NCBI GenBank assembly: GCA_029862975.1
Contig: JAOTWP010000016.1
Coordinates: 1-48,443 of the forward strand
DNA length: 48,443 nt
Origin: Acidobacteriota bacterium
GTDB taxonomy: Bacteria; Acidobacteriota; Thermoanaerobaculia; Multivoradales; JAHEKO01
Reading direction: 5' to 3'
Shown here: piece after piece, positions 27,147-34,951 of the stretch
Layout of the letters: every line of letters starts with the position of its first letter
Position numbering within the stretch: the stretch's first letter is position 1
Position numbers and translations under genes: made by a program
The notes under the pieces: model-generated
What the model saw: the letters and a program-made list of their open reading frames with translations, nothing else
Told to the model about the DNA's origin: nothing
Databases searched by the model: none

Positions 27147-27167
27147 TCGCTCCTGGGAGAGCGTTGC

Positions 27168-28496
27168 ATGGCAGCCGCAGGCACTGGACCCCCTCACGGA
27201 GTCCAGCTTCCCTCGGTCCTCGAGTTCCTCAGCGAGCCGGCGATCGTGATCGGCGAGGACTACCGTATCGTCGCCGCCAACGACGCCTATCGCGAGCGGT
27301 TCGCCGGTGGCGAGACGGTGCGTGGCAGGCTGTGCTACGAGGTTTCGCACCACTTTCCCTCGCCCTGCGACGAGCTCGGAGAGCGCTGCCCGATCCTGAC
27401 CTGCCGGCAGACCGGCGAGGCGACCCAGGCCCTGCACGTCCACCACACCCCACGCGGCGAAGAGCACCACGTCGTCACGACCCATCCGCTGCGCGACGCG
27501 GCGGGCGAGATCCACGCCTACCTCGAGGTGATCCGCCCGAGCGCGATCGCCGCCGCCGGCGACGAACGCGAGCGTCTCGTCGGCCGCGCCCCGGTCTTCA
27601 ACCGCATGCTCGAGCTGGCGGCGCGGGTGGCGCCGAGCGACACTCCCGTGCTCCTGCTCGGTGAGTCCGGCACCGGCAAGGAGCTGCTGGCGCGCGCCGT
27701 CCACGCCAGAAGCGCCCGCGCCCGAGGGAACTTCGTGCCGCTCGACTGCTCCGGGCTGAGCGAGACGCTCTTCGAGAGCGAGCTCTTCGGGCACGAGAAG
27801 GGCGCCTTCACGGGCGCTTCGCAGAGCCACCAGGGTCTCGTGGAGGCAAGCCGCGGTGGCACGCTGTTTCTCGACGAGGTGGGCGACATCCCCCTGTCTC
27901 TCCAGGTCAAGCTGCTGCGCCTGCTCGAGACCGGCACGTTTCGCCGGGTCGGCAGCGCCGAGCGGCGCGAGGTCGACTTCCGGCTGGTCTGCGCGACGCA
28001 CCGCGACCTTCAGGAGATGATCGACGAGGGGGCTTTCCGCCAGGACCTGTACTACCGGATCAGCGCCTTCCCGATCCGCCTACCGCCGCTGCGCGAGCGC
28101 CTGGAGGACCTGCCGCTGATCATCTCCCACCTCCAAAGAAGGCTGGGACTGGAAGCCAAGACGATCCATCGGGAAGCGTTGGCCGCCCTCGAGGCCTACC
28201 ACTTCCCCGGCAACGTCCGCGAGCTGCTCAACGTCCTCAGCCGGGCCTCGCTGCTGGCCGACGGCGACACCATCCTGCCCGAGCACCTGCCCGACGAATG
28301 CCTGCGCCCGGCACCGGGCCCGCGCGAGATGCGCGCGGCGGACGGGGTTCGGCCCCTGGCCGAGATCGAGCTCCAGTACGTGCGCTGGGCCGCGGCCCGG
28401 ATCCCGGACGACCGCCGTGTCCTCGCGAGCCGGCTGGGCCTGAGCGAGCGCAGCCTCTACCGCAAGCTCAGCAGGCTCCGGGCCGTCGAGCCGTAG
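27168..28496 (+). CDS. Sigma-54-dependent activator with four-cysteine PAS sensor domain
   Basis: 442 aa from ATG 27168 (GGGAGA 7 nt upstream). The PAS-like domain, about 13-122, contains C56, C67, C74 and C79 in the order RLCYEV, SPCDEL, RCPILTC, then a His-rich strand (LHVHHTPRGEEHHVV). This is a metal- or redox-sensing look rather than a phosphoreceiver. The AAA+ domain is complete: Walker A GESGTGKE 165-172, sigma-54 contact GAFTGA 212-217, Walker B GGTLFLDE 230-237, and FPGNVREL 346-353. The Fis-type HTH spans about 418-438 (ASRLGLSERSLYRKLSRL). It most likely activates the divergent 132-aa gene through the two dyads between them. Confidence 0.93.
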   Translation: MAAAGTGPPHGVQLPSVLEFLSEPAIVIGEDYRIVAANDAYRERFAGGETVRGRLCYEVSHHFPSPCDELGERCPILTCRQTGEATQALHVHHTPRGEEHHVVTTHPLRDAAGEIHAYLEVIRPSAIAAAGDERERLVGRAPVFNRMLELAARVAPSDTPVLLLGESGTGKELLARAVHARSARARGNFVPLDCSGLSETLFESELFGHEKGAFTGASQSHQGLVEASRGGTLFLDEVGDIPLSLQVKLLRLLETGTFRRVGSAERREVDFRLVCATHRDLQEMIDEGAFRQDLYYRISAFPIRLPPLRERLEDLPLIISHLQRRLGLEAKTIHREALAALEAYHFPGNVRELLNVLSRASLLADGDTILPEHLPDECLRPAPGPREMRAADGVRPLAEIELQYVRWAAARIPDDRRVLASRLGLSERSLYRKLSRLRAVEP

Positions 28497-28502
28497 CGTG
28501 CC

Positions 28503-29951
28503 TCAGGGCACGGTGCTCGACCAGGCCGACGTGTCGCCGCTCTCGAAGCCGTCGGCGAAGATCTCGGGGGTGTAGCCCATGAACACCCTGGTGCCGGTGC
28601 AGGTGCCGATCCACAGATCGAGGGCGCCGTCGTTGTTGATGTGCAGGGCCTCGACGTCGAACGTGCCTTGGAGGGTCCAGGGGCGGCTGGCGCCGCCGAG
28701 AGGGTCGGAGTAGGTGATGGCGGGCGGCGTGCCCACGCCCCTCAGGAGCGTGAGCTGGCGGCTGCAGCCCGGGATGTCGGTGTCGACGTCCGCGACGAGG
28801 ACGTCGAGGATCGTGTCGCCGTCGAGGTCCGCGAACTTCACGTTGCCGCCGAAGAAGCTCGTGTTGGGGCTGTTGCTGACGGGTGTGGGCGTGAAGTCGG
28901 CGTGGCCCTGGCCGTCGTTGCCGGTGTTGACGAGGTACCGGTCCTGGCCGTCGTCGACGACGAAGAGATCGAGCCGGCTGTCCTGCGTGAAGTCGGCCGG
29001 CTCCGCCATGTAGGGCGCCAGCGTGTAGACGGTGTCCATGAAGACGAAGTGGCCGGTGCCGTCGTTGTAGAGGATGGAGACGGCCGGGGCCGGGCCGGAG
29101 CCCTCCGGGGCGTCGCCTTCCGGGCCGGACGCCCGCCGCGCGGCGAGCTCGCCGGTACCGCTCGAGTTGTTCTTGATGATGTCGAGGAAGCCGTCGCCGT
29201 TCATGTCGGCGATGTCGGCGTCCGTGCCGAAGGTGGCGTCGACCATCATGGGAGTCAGGCGCCGCGTCGTCTCGTCGGTGAAGAAGCCCGCGCCGTTGTT
29301 GATCAGGAGGCGGTCCTCCATGTCGTTCTGGTAGTCGGTGAAGTAGAGATCGGGCCGGCCGTTGCCGGTGACGTCGCCGACGCCGAGGCCGCAGAACTTG
29401 GGCCCGTTGCCCGTCGGCGACTCGAGGAAGGGCAGCCGGAGCGGCTCGTACACGAAGCCCTGCCAGACGCCCGCGGACTCGCCCTGGTTCATGAGGATCC
29501 GCGGCTGCTCGCCGAAGGTGCCGCTCGTCACGATGTCGAGCCAGGTGTCGCCGTCGACGTCGGCCAGCTCCACGTCGCGGTCGTCCGTCGCGTCGAGGAA
29601 GTCGGGCGCCAGCGTCGCCGTGCGGTCGGTCATCACGCCGTTCTCGTTCATGAAGAGGACGTTGCGGAAGCCGCCCGGGTTGGTGAACGGGATCTTGCGC
29701 ACGACGATGAGGTCGGTGTCGCCGTCCTTGTCGACGTCGCCGGAGGTGATGTCCTTTTCCCGGATGTCGTTGATGCCGACCTCGGGATCCGAGACGATGC
29801 GGGTGCTCGTCTCGTCGACGAAGGTCACCCAGTCGCCCGCCAGGGCGGCGCCGGGGAGGATCAGCCCCGCGGCGAGAAGGAGGGCGAAGGCGCTCGGCAG
29901 CGCGGCGGAAAGGCCCTTGCGGACCGAGGGACGGCTCTTGTTGGACGGCAC
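28503..29951 (-). CDS. Secreted FG-GAP/VCBS repeat protein with C-terminal FESGDTSxWS tag
   Basis: 482 aa from GTG 29951, with AAGGAG 8 nt upstream. A signal peptide spans about 15-38. At least six FG-GAP/VCBS blades carry the Asp-rich calcium loop: DVDKDGDTDL, DVDGDTWLDI, DVTGNGRPDL, DMNGDGFLDI, DLDGDTILDV and NNDGALDLWI. It is thus a likely seven-bladed integrin-like propeller. It ends IFADGFESGDTSAWSSTVP, the tag shared with four other genes here. It converges on the sigma-54 activator gene with 6 bp between stops. Ligand and role are unknown. Confidence 0.85.
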   Translation of the reverse strand: MPSNKSRPSVRKGLSAALPSAFALLLAAGLILPGAALAGDWVTFVDETSTRIVSDPEVGINDIREKDITSGDVDKDGDTDLIVVRKIPFTNPGGFRNVLFMNENGVMTDRTATLAPDFLDATDDRDVELADVDGDTWLDIVTSGTFGEQPRILMNQGESAGVWQGFVYEPLRLPFLESPTGNGPKFCGLGVGDVTGNGRPDLYFTDYQNDMEDRLLINNGAGFFTDETTRRLTPMMVDATFGTDADIADMNGDGFLDIIKNNSSGTGELAARRASGPEGDAPEGSGPAPAVSILYNDGTGHFVFMDTVYTLAPYMAEPADFTQDSRLDLFVVDDGQDRYLVNTGNDGQGHADFTPTPVSNSPNTSFFGGNVKFADLDGDTILDVLVADVDTDIPGCSRQLTLLRGVGTPPAITYSDPLGGASRPWTLQGTFDVEALHINNDGALDLWIGTCTGTRVFMGYTPEIFADGFESGDTSAWSSTVP

Positions 29952-30061
29952 GGGCGAGGCTCCTTCGGGTAGATCGGGTCGACGAATCGCGACTCCGGGT
30001 GGACTCTCTCCGCGGCAGGAGGCCTGCCCCTCGGGGTCGGGCGTGCCGGCGGCGATGGCGT

Positions 30062-30067
30062 ATTATA
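30062..30067 (-). promoter_or_regulatory. Possible -10 element (TATAAT) for the FG-GAP gene
   Basis: A perfect TATAAT on the minus strand, rare in this GC-rich sequence, about 110 nt before GTG 29951. No good -35 is visible 16-18 bp upstream, so the call is tentative. Confidence 0.3.
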
Positions 30068-30116
30068 CGGTGATCGCGGCGTTGGCCGGCAAGGCGCCGG
30101 CAGGTATGGCTCCTGG

Positions 30117-30154
30117 ACCGTTCCGTCGCACCGCACACCGTTCCGACCGTTCCG
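30117..30154 (+). repeat. Three direct repeats ACCGTTCCG upstream of the cytochrome c peroxidase gene
   Basis: ACCGTTCCG occurs at 30117-30125, 30137-30145 and 30146-30154, that is with 20-bp and 9-bp periods, 50-90 bp before ATG 30204. Position and repetition suggest an operator. Confidence 0.4.
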
Positions 30155-30203
30155 GCGCAGCCGGGTCCAACGACCACGACATCAGGTAGGGATTCGAACC
30201 TCG

Positions 30204-31937
30204 ATGAGTCAGCCCTCGCAACCGCTCCTCCGCCACGCGGCTCTGGCCGCGGCCCTCGTCCTCCTGCCGCTGACCGCGCGAGCGCAGCTGCCGCCGCCGC
30301 CCGAGCCGCCCGGCAATCCCGTGACCGCCGCCAAGGTCAACCTCGGCAAGGTGCTCTTCTGGGACGAGCAGATCTCGTCGACCCGCACCGTCTCGTGCGG
30401 CACCTGCCACCTCCCGGAGGTCGGTGGCGAGGACCCGCGCTCGGGGGTCGATCCGCTGGCCGTCAACCCCGGACCGGACGGCGTCTTCGAGACCCTCCCC
30501 TGCGCGCCGGCCGACCCCGTGTGCGACGACGTCTTCGGCTCCCCGGGCGTGCCCTTGAGCGGGGCCGACGGCCTCTACGACTGGAGCACCCACTTCGGCC
30601 TCCTGCCGCAGGTGACGCGGCGCAAGACGGTCTCGTCGATCAACGCCGGCTACTCGGACACTCTCTTCTGGGACGGCCGGGCGCCGGAGGTGTTCGTCGA
30701 CCCGGTGACGATGAACGTGGTGCTGCCCAGCGGCGCGGCGCTCGAGAGCCAGGCCGTAGGGCCGCCGACGAGCGACGTCGAGATGGGCCACGTGGACCGG
30801 GTGTGGACGGACGTGCTGGCGCGGATCGACGCCTCCGTGCCCCTCGCCCTCTCCCCCGAGGTGCCGGCGGATCTGCTCGCCTGGATCGGCGGCCGCAGCT
30901 ACGCGCAGCTCTTCGCGGAGGCGTTCCCCTCCGAGGGGATCACGGCGCCGAACGTCGCCATGGCGATCGCCAGCTACGAGCGCACCCAGTTCACCAACCA
31001 GAGCCCGTTCGACGACTTCATCGGCGGCGACAACGACGCGATGACCGCGCAGGAGATCGCCGGCCGCGGCGTCTTCACCGGCGCCGGGCTGTGCGACAAC
31101 TGCCACCAGAACGCGCTGATGAGCGACAACACGTTTCGCTACACCGGAGTGCGGCCGCAGGACGAGGACCAGGGCCGCATGGAGGTCACCGGCGATCCCC
31201 TCGACGAGGGCCAGATGCGGGTTCCCAGCCTGCGCAACCTCGAGCTGCGCGCGCCCTACATGCACAACGGGCGCTTCGCGACGATCGAAGAGGTCATCGA
31301 GTTCTACGACCGCGGCGGCGACTTCACCGGCTCGAACCTCGATCCCTCGATCCAGGCGCTCGAGCTCACGCAGCAGCAGAAGGACGACCTGCTCGCCTTC
31401 CTCACCCGGCCGCTGACGGATCCCCGGCTGGCCGCGGGGGAGTTCCCCTTCGACCGGCCGACGCTCTACACGGAGTCCTCGCGGGTGCCGGTGATCGAGG
31501 GCGCCGGGCTGCCGGGCAGCGGCGGCCTCGTGCCCGAGGTCGTGGCCCTCGAGCCGCCGCTCGTCGGCAACCCCAGCTTCACGGTCGGGGTGTGGAACGG
31601 GCTCGGCGGCGCGGACGCCTGGCTGCTCATCGACGACCAGGACCCCGGCCTGACGCGCCCCGGCACCGCCGACTTCCACATCGAGATGATCTCCCTCGAC
31701 GGCGCCGGAGAAGGCGACGGCTTCGGCTCGGTGAGCATCCCGATCCCGAACGACCCGGCGCTCGCCGGCAAGGAGTGGTTCGGCCGTTGGTACGTCATCG
31801 ACACCGGCGGCGGCTCGGACGAGGCGGTCAGCAAGGTCTTCCGCTTCAAGACCTTCGAGATCCAGCAGCAGACGGCGATCTTCGCGGACGGCTTCGAGTC
31901 CGGCGACACGTCGGCCTGGTCGGCGACCGTCCCCTGA
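30204..31937 (+). CDS. Di-haem cytochrome c peroxidase (MauG/CcpA-like) with C-terminal extension and tag
   Basis: 577 aa with a signal peptide (about 10-28, ARAQ). Two c-type haem sites are present: C65GTCH69 and C297DNCH301. The typical N-terminal NLGKVLFWDEQIS and the mid-section WDGRAPE place it in the bacterial di-haem peroxidase family. The peroxidase region ends near 400 (LLAFLTRPLTDPRL). A further 150-residue beta-rich domain follows (SFTVGVWNGLGGADAWLLID), then the tag IFADGFESGDTSAWSATVP at the very end. The family is usually about 330-400 aa, so the extension is additional. It probably reduces H2O2, or oxidises a protein partner, in the periplasm or at the surface. The start has only a weak SD. 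Confidence 0.9.
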   Translation: MSQPSQPLLRHAALAAALVLLPLTARAQLPPPPEPPGNPVTAAKVNLGKVLFWDEQISSTRTVSCGTCHLPEVGGEDPRSGVDPLAVNPGPDGVFETLPCAPADPVCDDVFGSPGVPLSGADGLYDWSTHFGLLPQVTRRKTVSSINAGYSDTLFWDGRAPEVFVDPVTMNVVLPSGAALESQAVGPPTSDVEMGHVDRVWTDVLARIDASVPLALSPEVPADLLAWIGGRSYAQLFAEAFPSEGITAPNVAMAIASYERTQFTNQSPFDDFIGGDNDAMTAQEIAGRGVFTGAGLCDNCHQNALMSDNTFRYTGVRPQDEDQGRMEVTGDPLDEGQMRVPSLRNLELRAPYMHNGRFATIEEVIEFYDRGGDFTGSNLDPSIQALELTQQQKDDLLAFLTRPLTDPRLAAGEFPFDRPTLYTESSRVPVIEGAGLPGSGGLVPEVVALEPPLVGNPSFTVGVWNGLGGADAWLLIDDQDPGLTRPGTADFHIEMISLDGAGEGDGFGSVSIPIPNDPALAGKEWFGRWYVIDTGGGSDEAVSKVFRFKTFEIQQQTAIFADGFESGDTSAWSATVP

Positions 31938-31989
31938 GGCGAGCCGCCACGGCCGCCCGGCAGCGGCGAGGCGCCGATCCTCTCCCCGC

Positions 31990-33675
31990 TCAGGGTCGGA
32001 GGGTGACGCCGGACGAGGGCGCCGCCGGCATGACGAGCAGTCGGTCGCGAGGAGCGCCGTCGAGCTTGCGGACGGTGCCGTCGGGCCAGCGGACGCGCAC
32101 CGTGAGCTCGGCGGCGGGCTCGCTTCCGAGGCCGAAGTAGGCGTCGGTGGCGTCGACGGACTGGTAGCTGCCGCCGCCAGTGATCCATCGCCGCTGGGCT
32201 CCGGCCGGCGTCTCGAGCTCGACGAGGCTGCCGGTCGCGTGGAGGTTGCCGGCGTCTCCCCGGAGACCAACGGCGAGGGAGGGGGCGGGCCCCGAGTCGT
32301 TGAAGAGGGCCAGCACCGGCCCGTTGAGGGTCGTCATCAGGACGTCGACGTCGCGGTCGCCGTCGAGGTCGCCGAAGGCGGTGGCGCGGCCGTGGTAGCG
32401 CTCCTCGCACCACGGGGCGGCGCAGCCCGCCGGCTCGAACCGGCCCCGGCGGCGCTCGAGCACGAGTGGCCGCTGGGCCCAGGCGGCGCCCACCTGGGGG
32501 TCGTCCATCTCCGGATAGACGTGGCCGCCGGCGACGAACAGGTCCTCGTCGCCGTCGAGGTCGAAGTCGTAGAAACCGCAGCCCCATCCCAGGTGCGGGC
32601 GGCTGCTCGCGGCGACCCCGAACTGGGCCGAGCGGTCGTCGAAGAAGCCGTCTCCGAGGTTCAGGTGGAGGGTGTTGGTGTCGTCGGAGAAGACGCTGAT
32701 GAAGAGGTCGGGGTCGCCGTCGGCGTCGACGTCGGCCGGGGCGATGCCCATCGTGGCCTGCGTCGTTCCCGCGCCGTTCGCCGCGACCCCGGCGACGGTC
32801 GCCGACTCCTCGAAGACGAGCTCGCCGCGATTGTGGAACAGGTGATCCTCCGTCGAGTCGTTGCCCACGAAGACGTCGGGCCGGCCGTCGCCGTCGAAGT
32901 CGAGGACGCGCACGCCCAGCCCGTAGCCCGGTCCTCCCGGCGGCAGGATGCCCGCCGCGGTAGTGGCGTCCCGGAAGCGGCCGCCGCCGAGGTTCTCGAA
33001 GAGGGCGTCCGGCTGCGGGTCGAGCCCGCGCGGCCCGGCCATCACGGGGACGCCCTTGAAGGCGTTGCCGGCCCGCTCGGGAGGGTGCGCGGCGTCGAAG
33101 GCGAGGTAGTTGACGACGTAGAGGTCGAGATCGCCGTCGCCGTCGAGATCGGCGAAGGCGGCGCTCGTCGACCAGCGGGGGTCCGCGACCCCCGCCTCGC
33201 TCGCCACGTCGACGAAGCGCCTGCCGCCGCCGGCGGCGGCCTCGTTGCGCAGCAGCGCGTTGGCGCCGTAGCAGGTGACGTAGAGGTCGTCCCAGCCGTC
33301 GCCGTCGTAGTCGCCGACCGCCGCTCCCATCGCCCAGCGAGTGAGCGTGAGGCCGACCTGGCGGGTCACGTCCGCGAACGTCCCGTCGCCGCGGTTGGCG
33401 TAGAGGCGCGACCCGGGGCCGAGCTCGGGCGCGGCGAGGGTCGCGCCGTTGGCGAGGAAGACGTCGAGGTCGCCGTCGCCGTCGTAGTCGAAAAGAGCGA
33501 TGCCGCCGCCGTTGACCTCGAGGATCTCGCGGCTCGGCATGCCGCCGCTGGTCATCACGAGATCGAGTCCCGCCGACTTCTCGGCGATCGTGAAGCGGAT
33601 CGCCGCCTCGCCGCCGGACGGGCCGAGCGCGCCGGCGACCAGCGCCGCCGCCGCCAGGGCCGGTCGTCTCCTCAT
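31990..33675 (-). CDS. CRTAC1-family secreted protein (FG-GAP propeller plus ASPIC/UnbV domain)
   Basis: 561 aa from ATG 33675; a longer open frame to 34269 only shadows the TPR gene. A signal peptide spans about 5-24. Repeated FG-GAP calcium loops (YDGDGDLDVF, YDGDGWDDLY, LDGDGDLDLY, FDGDGRPDVF, VDADGDPDLF, LDGDEDLFVA, LDGDRDVDVL) form the propeller. The C-terminal ASPIC/UnbV domain shows VRWPDGTVRKLDG. This architecture is common in Acidobacteriota and Planctomycetota, often next to TPR genes, as here (32 bp to the TPR gene, same strand). It has no tag. Role unproven. Confidence 0.9.
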   Translation of the reverse strand: MRRRPALAAAALVAGALGPSGGEAAIRFTIAEKSAGLDLVMTSGGMPSREILEVNGGGIALFDYDGDGDLDVFLANGATLAAPELGPGSRLYANRGDGTFADVTRQVGLTLTRWAMGAAVGDYDGDGWDDLYVTCYGANALLRNEAAAGGGRRFVDVASEAGVADPRWSTSAAFADLDGDGDLDLYVVNYLAFDAAHPPERAGNAFKGVPVMAGPRGLDPQPDALFENLGGGRFRDATTAAGILPPGGPGYGLGVRVLDFDGDGRPDVFVGNDSTEDHLFHNRGELVFEESATVAGVAANGAGTTQATMGIAPADVDADGDPDLFISVFSDDTNTLHLNLGDGFFDDRSAQFGVAASSRPHLGWGCGFYDFDLDGDEDLFVAGGHVYPEMDDPQVGAAWAQRPLVLERRRGRFEPAGCAAPWCEERYHGRATAFGDLDGDRDVDVLMTTLNGPVLALFNDSGPAPSLAVGLRGDAGNLHATGSLVELETPAGAQRRWITGGGSYQSVDATDAYFGLGSEPAAELTVRVRWPDGTVRKLDGAPRDRLLVMPAAPSSGVTLRP

Positions 33676-33707
33676 CTCGGGTCCATGGGAAGCCGGGCGA
33701 CTCCGGC

Positions 33708-34556
33708 TCAGCCCGGCAGCCGGCCGGCGCCGGGCGCGGGTCCCGCCTTCGCCGCCTCGAACCGCCGCCGCGCGTCCGCGGCGCCCTCCTCGTCGCCCAG
33801 CCGCTGGAGGACGCGGGAGAGGGTGAAGAGCGCGTCGCCCTCGTCCGGGACGAGCTCGAGGGCCAGCTCGAGCTCGCGCCGCGCCGCCGGGAGATCGTCG
33901 AGCCTCAGGTACAGGTCGCCGAGACGCGCGCGAGCCCGGCCCGCCATGGGCGGATCGTCCTGCGCGACGGCCAGCTCGAGGGTCGTGGCGAGGTGCCGCC
34001 GGGCGCCGTCGATCTCGTCGCGATCGAGGTCGATCAAGCCGAGGGCGTAGTGGGCGGCGGTGTAGTCGGGCTTCACCGCGAGCAGCGACTCGAACATCTC
34101 CTCGGCCTCGTCGAGCCGGCCGAGAGAGTAGAGGCTCCACCCGTAGGGCGGCCGCGCGGCGATCTCCTGGGGGTCGGCCGCCAGCGCCCTGGCAAAGAGC
34201 GTCGCGGCGACCTCGAAGCGGCTCTCCTTGTAGTAGGTCAGGGCAAGCAGCGCCGTCGCCCGCGCCCACCCCGGGTGCGCCTCGACGATGGGCGCGAGCC
34301 GCGCCCGCGCCGCCCCGTTGAGCCCGGCGTCGATCAGCTCCTTGCAGCGCGCCATCTCGCCCGGCGGCGGCAGCGGCGCGGGGGGCGAGGGCGTCTCGGC
34401 GGACCGCGTCTCGTCGGACTGCGTTTCTGCGAGCCGCGTTTCCGCCCGGAGCTCCGCCGGCCCGGTCTGACCGGCGGCCGGCGCGGTCGCGGTGGTCGCG
34501 AGGATCGACGCCAGCAGGATGCCGGTCGCCGAGACAAGACGCGCTCGGAGCTCCAC
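33708..34556 (-). CDS. Exported TPR protein paired with the CRTAC1 gene
   Basis: 282 aa. A signal peptide (about 10-29) is followed by a low-complexity Ala/Glu/Thr segment (RAETRLAETQSDETRSAET). From about 70 to 270 there are five or six tetratricopeptide repeats, for example YSLGRLDEAEEMFESLLAVKPDY and DLPAARRELELALELVPDEG. It is a scaffold for protein-protein contacts in the periplasm. It lies upstream of and on the same strand as the CRTAC1 gene, so the two are probably one operon. Confidence 0.82.
   Translation of the reverse strand: MELRARLVSATGILLASILATTATAPAAGQTGPAELRAETRLAETQSDETRSAETPSPPAPLPPPGEMARCKELIDAGLNGAARARLAPIVEAHPGWARATALLALTYYKESRFEVAATLFARALAADPQEIAARPPYGWSLYSLGRLDEAEEMFESLLAVKPDYTAAHYALGLIDLDRDEIDGARRHLATTLELAVAQDDPPMAGRARARLGDLYLRLDDLPAARRELELALELVPDEGDALFTLSRVLQRLGDEEGAADARRRFEAAKAGPAPGAGRLPG
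34393..34452. repeat. Four imperfect 15-bp tandem repeats inside the TPR gene
   Basis: Units gtctcggcggaccgc, gtctcgtcggactgc, gtttctgcgagccgc and gtttccgcccggagc run in register at 34393, 34408, 34423 and 34438. They encode the five-residue (A/D)ET-type repeat of the linker after the signal peptide, so copy-number change would stay in frame. Confidence 0.6.
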
Positions 34557-34599
34557 GCGAGCAGTGTATCTTCCCGCGGCTGCGGGGCCGTCGCGCTCC

Positions 34600-34917
34600 C
34601 TAGCCTCTGCGGGCGGACAGACCGATCGCTGAGAGCGCGGCCACGGCGGCGACGGCGGCGAGGATGAGCGTCATTCGCAGGTACGGCTCGCCCGCCTCGA
34701 GGCGCGCGGAGGTCAGGGCCACGAGCGTCCGGATCCACTCGAGCGTTCCGAGCAGCAGCGCGACCTGGAGGACGCGGACCGCCCAGCTCTCCCGGGCGAG
34801 GAGCAGGAACGGCGCCGCCAGAAGCACGAGCGCGATCAGCGCATGGCCGCCGCGCAGGAAGTGCGCCGCCAGGAGGAGGAAGCTGACGATCACGCCGGTG
34901 GTGCGGAGTGCGCGCAT
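34600..34917 (-). CDS. Small polytopic membrane protein
   Basis: 105 aa with four hydrophobic segments (about 7-20, 26-41, 46-60, 82-100), starting MRALRTTGVIVSFLLLAAHF. Short charged loops (LARESWAVR, EWIRTLVALTSARLEAGEPY) separate them. No enzyme motif is visible. It lies between the TPR gene and a winged-helix regulator on the same strand, with gaps of 43 and 34 bp, so all four genes from 37093 to 31990 could be one transcript. Function unknown. Confidence 0.6.
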   Translation of the reverse strand: MRALRTTGVIVSFLLLAAHFLRGGHALIALVLLAAPFLLLARESWAVRVLQVALLLGTLEWIRTLVALTSARLEAGEPYLRMTLILAAVAAVAALSAIGLSARRG

Positions 34918-34951
34918 CGAGTGATTCTACGGCGTCGGCGGCGGGAGCTCG

